DNA from: Gemmatimonadota bacterium
GTDB taxonomy: Bacteria > Gemmatimonadota > Gemmatimonadetes > Palauibacterales > Palauibacteraceae
Assembly: GCA_030598525.1 (NCBI GenBank)
Contig: JAUVPT010000088.1
Span: 1 to 6,866, forward strand
Reading direction: 5' to 3'
Length of the DNA stretch: 6,866 nucleotides
Shown: in pieces, positions 1 to 4,955 of the stretch
How the letters are laid out: the number at the start of each line of letters is the position of its first letter
Position numbering within the stretch: the first letter of the stretch is position 1
Position numbers and translations under genes: made by a program
The notes under the pieces: model-generated
What the model was told of the DNA's origin: nothing
Seen by the model: the letters and a program-made list of their open reading frames with translations, nothing else
Database searches by the model: none

Positions 1-640
1 CGAGCCAGCGACCGTCGAACACCGGTGTCGGTGAGTTCGTCGCAGAACTGATCACGTGGGCCCCGTCAACCGCCTCTTCGGCGGAGGAGACCCGCTCGAG
101 GCGGGCGCTGACGTCGGGCTGAAGCCCCTCGATGAACTCTTCCACCTGGCGCTGGTCGAGTCCGAACACCCGGATGGTCTCCAGCTCGCGTACGGCATCC
201 AGGGCGAGCAACTGAGTGCGGGCCTGCACTCCGGCGCCGATCAGGGCCGCGATCCGGGCATCGGGCCGGGCCAGCAGGTCGGTCGCCGCCCCGACCGCTG
301 CGCCGGTCCGCCAGGCGGTGAGGGCACCGCCGTCCATGAGCCCGACAGGCTCGCCGGAGACGGGGTCGAGCACCAGCACCAGGCCGGTGACCACGTCTTT
401 GCCCATCTCACGATTTCGATTGAAAACCGACACGGTCTTCGCCGCCAGGCCTTCGCCCGGCACGTAGCCGCCCATCAGGAGCGAGATGCCGTCCACGTCG
501 TCCACCGGAACCACTGCGCGCTGCGGCGCAGCGACCCGACCGGCCGACAATGCGGCGAAGGCAGACTTCATCGCCTCGACAGCGTCCCGCATGGGAAGCA
601 GTTTGGGAAGGTCTTGTGCGGCCACGGTGAGCAATTTCAT
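1..640 (-). CDS. Ornithine cyclodeaminase / mu-crystallin family protein, C-terminus cut by window edge
   Basis: NAD(P)-dependent cytosolic enzyme of the family that includes ornithine cyclodeaminase, some alanine dehydrogenases, pyrroline-2-carboxylate reductases and mu-crystallin. I translated the minus strand from the ATG at 640 and see 213 open residues with no stop; the family usually has 310-330, so about the last third is missing. Seen: PQR (residues 39-41), AAKTVSVFNRN (66-76), the family block LMDGGALTAWRTGAAVGAAT (101-120), the Rossmann dinucleotide loop IGAGVQAR (134-141), and SSATNSPTPVFDGRWL (198-213) after the last Rossmann strands. R41, K68 and R111 match the substrate-carboxylate-binding Arg/Lys/Arg of the family. 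The catalytic Asp of the family lies past the cut, so substrate cannot be judged. No Shine-Dalgarno precedes the ATG. It is divergent from the metallophosphoesterase across 48 bp. Family membership is very likely; the exact reaction is unknown. Confidence 0.93.
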   Translation of the reverse strand, partial: MKLLTVAAQDLPKLLPMRDAVEAMKSAFAALSAGRVAAPQRAVVPVDDVDGISLLMGGYVPGEGLAAKTVSVFNRNREMGKDVVTGLVLVLDPVSGEPVGLMDGGALTAWRTGAAVGAATDLLARPDARIAALIGAGVQARTQLLALDAVRELETIRVFGLDQRQVEEFIEGLQPDVSARLERVSSAEEAVDGAHVISSATNSPTPVFDGRWL

Positions 641-658
641 CGTGCGCGAACTATAACC

Positions 659-673
659 CGCGCCACTGGCGCG
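659..673. promoter_or_regulatory. 15-bp perfect palindrome, candidate operator
   Basis: CGCGCCA-C-TGGCGCG: two perfect 7-bp arms around one central base, placed between the two divergent start codons. It sits just upstream of the minus-strand TATAGT box and over the likely start site of the plus-strand transcript, where a repressor dimer could affect both genes. A hairpin in the phosphoesterase leader is an alternative reading. The arms are almost all G and C, so chance occurrence in a GC-rich genome is possible. Confidence 0.4.
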
Positions 674-676
674 CGT

Positions 677-680
677 AAGG
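677..680 (+). promoter_or_regulatory. Ribosome binding site fixing the phosphoesterase start
   Basis: AAGG lies 8 nt before the GTG at 689. It supports this GTG rather than the far upstream ATG at 56, which would add 211 residues read antisense through the cyclodeaminase-family gene. Confidence 0.6.
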
Positions 681-688
681 TAAATAGG

Positions 689-1600
689 GTGCGAGTACTC
701 CATTTCAGCGACATCCATATCAGCCTCGGGCTGGGCCGGATCCCGATGCGTGACTGGCCCGGCAAGCGAGTGGCCGGCGGAATCAACTTCCTGCGAGGTC
801 GTGGCCGCCGCTTCGAGAGAGCGTTGGAAAAGCTGGATCGCCTGACGGATTTCGCGAACTCGGGAGACGTGGACCTGGTCGTGTTTTCGGGTGATTTCAC
901 GGCGATGGGAACACGTGCCGAGTTCGCCACCGCCCGTGCCGCGATTCAGCCTTTCGTGACCTCACCGGCCGAGTTCGTGTGCGTGGCCGGGAACCACGAC
1001 ATCTACACCCGCACCGTCGTACGGGAGAAGCGTTTCGAGACGACCTTCGAGGGCCTGCTCGAGACCGATCTTCCCGATTCCCGGGTGGACGGCCCGTGGC
1101 CGACCGTCCGGTTGCTCGGGGACGATGTGGCCGTCGTGGCCCTGAACAGCGCAAAACCGAATCCCATACCGTGGCGGTCGAGCGGCAGGATCCCTTCAGT
1201 GCAGCTGGAGGCCCTTGGCGAGATTCTCCAGCGCTCCGACATCGAAGGTCGGTTCGTGTTCGTCGTCACGCACTACGCGCCGTGCCTGGCCGACGGAAGC
1301 CCGGATACGCCGACGCACGGGCTGGAGAACGCCGAGGCGTTTCTTCGCACCTGCGCTGGCATTGAGCGAGGCGCCATTCTGTGCGGTCACGTGCACCAGA
1401 CGTACCGTGTCCGCATTCCCGCGATCGGGCCAGAGATCTTCTGCGCGGGCAGCGCGACGATGCACGAACTTGAGGGGTTCTGGATGTACGATGTGGACGG
1501 CGGGAGTATTGCTGCCCGCCGCGGGCGCTGGACCGGAAGCGGTTACGAAGTCGAGACGCTGGAGGCCAACCCGCTGCCTGAGGGCGGAGCGCAGGAGTGA
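689..1600 (+). CDS. Calcineurin-like metallophosphoesterase
   Basis: A 303-residue protein of the binuclear-metal metallophosphoesterase superfamily, close in style to CpdA-like cyclic-nucleotide and other phosphodiesterases. The metal-binding motifs are present in order: D8-x-H10 in FSDIHI, GD at 68-69 in VVFSGDFT, GNHD at 101-104, the conserved histidine H195 in VVTHYAP, and GHVH at 233-236. With the superfamily's full ligand set intact it should be an active hydrolase. No signal peptide or membrane segment is visible, so it is probably cytosolic. I chose the GTG start because AAGG lies 8 nt upstream and because the DIH motif then falls at residues 8-10, as is normal for the family; the same frame stays open upstream but only as antisense to the neighbour. 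Its TGA overlaps the GTG of the next gene, so the two are probably co-translated. The substrate (cyclic nucleotide, phosphodiester, protein phosphate or lipid) cannot be read from the sequence. Confidence 0.93.
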   Translation: MRVLHFSDIHISLGLGRIPMRDWPGKRVAGGINFLRGRGRRFERALEKLDRLTDFANSGDVDLVVFSGDFTAMGTRAEFATARAAIQPFVTSPAEFVCVAGNHDIYTRTVVREKRFETTFEGLLETDLPDSRVDGPWPTVRLLGDDVAVVALNSAKPNPIPWRSSGRIPSVQLEALGEILQRSDIEGRFVFVVTHYAPCLADGSPDTPTHGLENAEAFLRTCAGIERGAILCGHVHQTYRVRIPAIGPEIFCAGSATMHELEGFWMYDVDGGSIAARRGRWTGSGYEVETLEANPLPEGGAQE

Positions 1601-2283
1601 CCGAGCCTGCGATCAGCGAACTGCGGTTCGCGGCGGCTCCCGGAGCTGGCGAGGTCTCGGCCATTCTCCTCAAGCCGGCTGAGTGCCAAGCGCTGCTGAT
1701 CCTCGCACACGGGGCCGGAGCGGGCATGCGCCACCGGTTCATGGACGGAGTCGCGGAGGCCCTGTCCCATCATGGGATCGGCACGTTCCGCTACCAGTTT
1801 CCCTACGTCGAGGCAGGCAGGCGGCGGCCGGATCGGGCTCCGGTTCTCACGGGAACGGTGCGCGCGGCGGTAGCGGCGGCCCGTGAACTCGAGCCGGATC
1901 TTCCACTGCTCGCCGGGGGCAAGTCGATGGGCGGCCGCATGACGTCCACCGCCCAGGCCGAGAGCTCACTGCCGGGCCTCCTCGGACTCGTGTTCTTCGG
2001 CTTTCCATTGCACCGGCCTGGCGATCCGTCCAACGCACGGGCGGACCACCTGAGTGATGTCGATGTGCCCATGCTGTTCGTGCAGGGACCCCGGGACCGG
2101 CTGGCCGAGATGGGTCGTATGGCGGCGGTGGTGGGAGCCCTCGGAGATCGGCCAGTGATCAGCGTCGTGCAGGACGCGGACCACGGCTTCGATGTGCTGA
2201 AGCGGACCGGCAAGTCCGCGGAGGAAGTGTACGACGAAATGGCAATCGTCGTGCGTAGCTGGACCGACACGATCCTGCCCTGA
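1597..2283 (+). CDS. Alpha/beta hydrolase, KANL3/Tex30-like
   Basis: A 228-residue protein with the small alpha/beta-hydrolase fold of the KANL3/Tex30 and dienelactone-hydrolase-like group. Seen: the oxyanion-region strand and loop LLILAHGAGAGM (33-44), the nucleophile elbow G-K-S110-M-G-G-R, a candidate acid D167 in FVQGPRDRLA, and the catalytic histidine H196 in DADHGF. The spacing is typical for the fold, so the triad S110/D167/H196 looks complete. No signal peptide, so cytosolic. The GTG start overlaps the phosphoesterase stop (GTGA) and has GGAG at 1586-1589, 7 nt upstream, inside the previous gene; this is the pattern of translational coupling. A strong hairpin begins 5 nt after its stop. 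Members of this family are mostly uncharacterised, and the natural ester, thioester or amide substrate is unknown. Co-expression with the phosphoesterase suggests, without proving, that they act on related metabolites. Confidence 0.9.
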   Translation: MTEPAISELRFAAAPGAGEVSAILLKPAECQALLILAHGAGAGMRHRFMDGVAEALSHHGIGTFRYQFPYVEAGRRRPDRAPVLTGTVRAAVAAARELEPDLPLLAGGKSMGGRMTSTAQAESSLPGLLGLVFFGFPLHRPGDPSNARADHLSDVDVPMLFVQGPRDRLAEMGRMAAVVGALGDRPVISVVQDADHGFDVLKRTGKSAEEVYDEMAIVVRSWTDTILP

Positions 2284-2288
2284 CGTGC

Positions 2289-2317
2289 GAGAGGGGGACG
2301 CTAAGCGCCCCCCTCTC
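2289..2317. terminator. Strong hairpin between convergent genes, likely terminator
   Basis: GAGAGGGGG (2289-2297) pairs perfectly with CCCCCTCTC (2309-2317); after one A/C mismatch the inner CGC-TAA-GCG pairs again, giving 12 pairs around a 3-nt loop. It starts 5 nt after the hydrolase stop. Downstream on the plus strand is ATCTATATCATT, AT-rich for this genome but not a clean U-tract. It also lies 38 nt past the stop of the convergent minus-strand gene, so it could serve both. A short extra stem (GCCGACTTCGGC, 2332-2343) lies between it and the minus-strand gene. Confidence 0.7.
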
Positions 2318-2355
2318 ATCTATATCATTCAGCCGACTTCGGCCTCGCGCGGAGG

Positions 2356-2805
2356 TTAGTTGCCCGGCCTGTGTACCCTGGCCCGGCTCCGCGTGGCGCT
2401 TGCACCGGACGACCGCGTGCGGCTGCGGTTACCGGCCTGGCTCGCCGTGCCCGATCGCTGTCCCGAGGCGTCCTGGCGACCCATCTGGCCGTTCCCCGCC
2501 CGATTTCGGTTGGCCGAGGACCCCTGTTGGCCCTGCGCGTTTCCGCTCGCCGATTGGCCCTGCCGGGAACCGCCCTGGTTCCGGGCGTCCTGGCCCTGCG
2601 CGTTCCGCTGTCCGGCCTGGGCACGCTGACCCGTCTCGGCCCTCGCAGCATCCTGGTGAATCCGAGCCCGGTCCTGACGCGCCCGCCGAGTCATCTGCTC
2701 GGTGGTCTGAGGTGCGTCGGCCGGAGCATCCTGACCGAACGCCGGCACGGCGATGGCGAAGACCGCGGCTGCGGTCATGGCAATTGTCTTGATTCGGATC
2801 GGCAT
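2356..2805 (-). CDS. Secreted low-complexity Arg/Gln/Gly-rich basic protein, unknown function
   Basis: I do not recognise this 149-residue protein. Residues 1-24 form a clear Sec signal peptide: basic start MPIRIK, hydrophobic core to about residue 20, and cleavage likely after A-F-G24, before QDA. The mature 125 residues are low-complexity and probably disordered, built of Arg, Gln, Gly, Ala, Ser and Asn. By count there are 21 Arg, 8 acidic residues, and no Lys, Leu, Phe, Tyr, Trp or Cys. Acidic residues end at D112; the last 37 residues carry eight Arg and no acid. NAQGQ occurs at 68-72 and 89-93. I chose the ATG at 2805 because GGGAG lies 6 nt upstream and the signal peptide starts there; an in-frame upstream ATG at 2889 would bury it. 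The gene is convergent with the hydrolase and divergent from the membrane phosphodiesterase. It could be an extracellular nucleic-acid- or polyanion-binding protein, an inference from charge alone. The signal peptide and ribosome site make it likely real. Confidence 0.72.
   Translation of the reverse strand: MPIRIKTIAMTAAAVFAIAVPAFGQDAPADAPQTTEQMTRRARQDRARIHQDAARAETGQRAQAGQRNAQGQDARNQGGSRQGQSASGNAQGQQGSSANRNRAGNGQMGRQDASGQRSGTASQAGNRSRTRSSGASATRSRARVHRPGN
2528..2609. repeat. Imperfect direct repeat inside the basic-protein gene
   Basis: TGGCCCTGCGCGTT occurs at 2528-2541 and 2591-2604, exactly 63 bp (21 codons) apart. Both copies continue as CCGCT, with one extra T in the first copy. The shared part encodes NAQGQ in the same frame in both copies. 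It suggests that the low-complexity region grew by short duplications. Confidence 0.6.
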
Positions 2806-2954
2806 TGTTCTCTCCCACTTCTCGACCCCGTGACCCGGCCTTTCCGAGTCTCTTCCACCCATAGACGACGCAATTGATCCGGACGTCACACTCGCTCTCC
2901 AGTCTCTGACGGTTAGCTTGTCGTAACTTCAACTGGCGACCCCCACAGAGTCGA
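2806..2954. promoter_or_regulatory. Divergent intergenic region upstream of the basic-protein and GDPD genes
   Basis: This 149-bp spacer must hold the promoters for the minus-strand secreted protein and probably the plus-strand phosphodiesterase. I see GGGAG (2816-2812 on the minus strand) as ribosome site for the former and only a weak AGAG at 2947-2950 for the latter. No convincing -35/-10 pair or long palindrome is visible on either strand. Confidence 0.4.
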
Positions 2955-4838
2955 ATGAACCGAATCTCGATCGAACCTGGCCTGCTGGCCGTGCGCGACC
3001 TCCGCCGGACGTGGCCTCCACTGCTGCTGGTCACCCTGGCCACGCGCGTAGCCGTAACCGTGTTCATGCTGCCCGCCGTCGCGGCGCTCCTGCGGTTCTT
3101 CCTGGCCCGACAGGATCGAGCCGCCCTCAGCGACCAGGAGATCCTGTTCTTCTTCCTCAGCCCGGCCGGGGTCGCGGCTCTCGTCCTGGTGGGCGGAATC
3201 TGGATCGGGATCGCCCTGGTCGAGCAAGCCGGACTCATGACCGTCGGGTTCGGGGCTGCGGAGGACCGGCGGGTCACCTGGTTCGGAGCCCTTCACTATG
3301 TGTTCCGGGAGCTGCCGACGATTCTCGCGCTCGGGTCCCATCTGTTGGTTCGAGCGGTGGCCCTGGGCGGGCCGATCCTCGCGTTGGTGGGCGGCGTCTA
3401 CTGGACGTTCCTTCGGCAGTACGACATCAACTTCTACCTGGCGAACCGGCCGCCCGAGTTTCTATGGGCCGCCGGGATCGCCGGCATCCTCGTGGCAGGC
3501 CTGGCCGTCGTGCTGGCGGTCAAGGTCGTCGGCTGGATGCTGGCGCTTCCCGCAGTGTTATTCGAGGACCTCGGGCCGTTGGCTGCCATCCGGGATTCCG
3601 TAGCGGATTCACGAGGGCACAGGTGGAGGATGTTCTGGTGGGTCCTGGCCTGGCTGGCCGCCGGAGCCGTCGCTTCGGCCGCACTCACCTGGACGATCGG
3701 TCTCGTGGGCCGGCTCATCGTTCCACGGAGCGGTGACGCGATGGCGCTGGCGGCGATCACGATGGGAGCGATCGGTCTCCTGAGCCTGGTCGCGAACGCG
3801 GTCCTTTCTTTCCTGTCGGCGTCGATCTTCGCACTCCTCGTCGTTCGGTTGTACCGCCGCATCTCGGGACCCGGTTTCCTGTCCAGGGACCTGGCCGAGG
3901 TGGGCTCTCTAGGCGATCGCCCCGCGATACGAGTCCCGCGCAAGGGTCTGCTGTGGGGAGGCGCCCTGGCAGCCGTAGCGTCGGCGGTCGCTGCGGGGAT
4001 GCTCGTCCGGTCGACGCGACTGGAGGACGATACTCTGATCATCGCGCATCGCGGCGCGGCTCTCCACGCCCCCGAGAATACCCTGGCGTCCATTCGGCGG
4101 GCGATCGACGACAGTACTGACTACGTCGAGATCGACGTGCAGGAGACGGCGGACGGAGAAGTAGTCGTCTTTCACGACAGCGACTTTATGAAGACGGCCC
4201 GCAATCCCCTGACTATCTGGAACGCGCGGCGTGCCAACATCGACGCCATCGACATCGGGAGCTGGTTCGATCCCGCGTACGCGGCCGAGCGTGTGCCGAC
4301 CCTGGAGGAAGTGCTGCTTGCCGCCCGGGACCAGGCCCGCGTCAACATCGAGCTCAAGTACTACGGTCACGATGAGGACCTGGAACGCCGGGTCATCGAC
4401 ATCGTCGAGCGGACCGGTATGGTCGAGCAGGTGGTCCTCATGTCGCTCAAGTACGACAAGGTGCAGAAGGTCCGGTCCCTGCGCCCGGACTGGACCTACG
4501 GACTACTCACCAGCGTGAGCCTGGGCGACGCCACCACGTTCGAGGTCGACTTCCTGGCGGTGAATGCGGTCACGGCGACACGCGGGTTCATCGAGCGCGC
4601 TCACCGGAGCGGAATGGATGTCTACGTATGGACTGTCAACGATCCATACCTGATGTCCGCGATGATGAGCCGGAACGTGGACGGGATCATCACGGATGAC
4701 CCCGGGCTGGCGCGTGAAGTCCTCGAGATTCGGTCGCAGATGGATCCCGTTCAGCGCCTGCTGGTCGGAATTGGCGCGGAGATCGGGGTGTTCAGCATGC
4801 CCGACGAGGATCAACGGACGGACGAAGCCGACGCGTAG
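2955..4838 (+). CDS. Membrane-anchored glycerophosphodiester phosphodiesterase
   Basis: A 627-residue fusion. Residues 1 to about 300 form a polytopic domain resembling the GPDPase_memb family, with about six hydrophobic segments near 21-49, 71-98, 120-150, 170-200, 226-256 and 263-298; a seventh lies at 332-352. The rest is a GDPD TIM-barrel that hydrolyses glycerophosphodiesters to glycerol-3-phosphate and an alcohol. Its motifs are intact: IIAHRGAALHAPENT with H365-R366-G367, E392-x-D394, H407-D408, E466-x-K468 in NIELK, and W559 in YVWTVND. Arg-rich loops at 14-19, 104-106, 213-225 and 298-330 by the positive-inside rule put the N-terminus inside and, after seven segments, the catalytic domain in the periplasm. 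The tail (616-627) is acidic. The ATG has only a weak AGAG ribosome site. Likely substrates are phospholipid head-group diesters or a similar envelope polymer; the substrate is not shown by sequence. Confidence 0.93.
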   Translation: MNRISIEPGLLAVRDLRRTWPPLLLVTLATRVAVTVFMLPAVAALLRFFLARQDRAALSDQEILFFFLSPAGVAALVLVGGIWIGIALVEQAGLMTVGFGAAEDRRVTWFGALHYVFRELPTILALGSHLLVRAVALGGPILALVGGVYWTFLRQYDINFYLANRPPEFLWAAGIAGILVAGLAVVLAVKVVGWMLALPAVLFEDLGPLAAIRDSVADSRGHRWRMFWWVLAWLAAGAVASAALTWTIGLVGRLIVPRSGDAMALAAITMGAIGLLSLVANAVLSFLSASIFALLVVRLYRRISGPGFLSRDLAEVGSLGDRPAIRVPRKGLLWGGALAAVASAVAAGMLVRSTRLEDDTLIIAHRGAALHAPENTLASIRRAIDDSTDYVEIDVQETADGEVVVFHDSDFMKTARNPLTIWNARRANIDAIDIGSWFDPAYAAERVPTLEEVLLAARDQARVNIELKYYGHDEDLERRVIDIVERTGMVEQVVLMSLKYDKVQKVRSLRPDWTYGLLTSVSLGDATTFEVDFLAVNAVTATRGFIERAHRSGMDVYVWTVNDPYLMSAMMSRNVDGIITDDPGLAREVLEIRSQMDPVQRLLVGIGAEIGVFSMPDEDQRTDEADA

Positions 4839-4844
4839 CCGGAA

Positions 4845-4893
4845 GCGTGGGCTCGAGCACGGCGTGACAGAAGCATGTCGAGCCGTGACACGC
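4845..4893 (+). terminator. Inverted repeat after the GDPD gene, possible terminator or leader hairpin
   Basis: GCGTG-GGCTCGA (4845-4856) pairs with TCGAGCC (4878-4884) and, after a 4-nt GTGA bulge, CACGC (4889-4893). The loop is 21 nt. It begins 6 nt after the GDPD stop and ends 62 nt before the OmpA-family start. There is no U-tract. It may end the GDPD transcript or fold in a read-through message; with the long loop and bulge, confidence is low. Confidence 0.35.
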
Positions 4894-4943
4894 TAGATTT
4901 CAGTACGCACTACCTCTGCATCGCAATACGCTCGCCAACCTAT

Positions 4944-4949
4944 AGGGGG
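4944..4949 (+). promoter_or_regulatory. Ribosome binding site fixing the OmpA-family start
   Basis: AGGGGG lies 6 nt before the GTG at 4956. It selects this start over the in-frame ATG at 4875, which would put 27 non-hydrophobic residues ahead of the signal peptide. Confidence 0.7.
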
Positions 4950-4955
4950 CTCATC

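Larger units (their letters stand above)
641..688. promoter_or_regulatory. Divergent promoter spacer with TATA-like boxes
   Basis: This 48-bp spacer separates the cyclodeaminase-family ATG (minus, 640) from the phosphoesterase GTG (plus, 689). On the minus strand TATAGT at 655-650 is a 5-of-6 match to a sigma-70 -10 box and would start RNA about 3 nt before the ATG, giving a leaderless message. On the plus strand TATAAC at 652-657 overlaps the same bases. Neither has a good -35 box at 16-18 bp (at best 3 of 6 matches), and the plus-strand -35 would lie inside the cyclodeaminase coding region. The spacer is so short that both promoters must overlap if both genes are transcribed from here. This is inferred from motif and geometry only. 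Confidence 0.4.

Noticed and set aside
56..688. Long plus-strand open frame running into the metallophosphoesterase, which would give a 514-residue protein
   Set aside because: The first 211 codons are antisense to the cyclodeaminase-family gene, whose minus-strand translation carries clear family motifs, and the AAGG-GTG start at 689 matches the normal phosphoesterase N-terminus.
2360..2877. Plus-strand open frames opposite the basic secreted protein
   Set aside because: They are rich in Pro, Arg, Cys and Trp, show no family motif, and are expected shadows of a GC-rich low-complexity gene. The minus-strand frame has a signal peptide and ribosome site.
2806..2954. Riboswitch or small RNA in the divergent spacer
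   Set aside because: Only short 4-5 bp inverted repeats are visible, such as GTTA/TAAC, and no known leader motif is recognisable.
2429..3277. 282-codon minus-strand open frame spanning the intergenic region and the GDPD N-terminus
   Set aside because: It runs antisense through the hydrophobic segments of the GDPD gene and in another frame through the basic-protein gene. Its composition is Arg/Ser/Gly-rich without motif.
4875..4955. 27-residue N-terminal extension of the OmpA-family protein from the ATG at 4875
   Set aside because: It would place the signal peptide inside the protein, and AGGGGG directly before the GTG at 4956 marks the real start.
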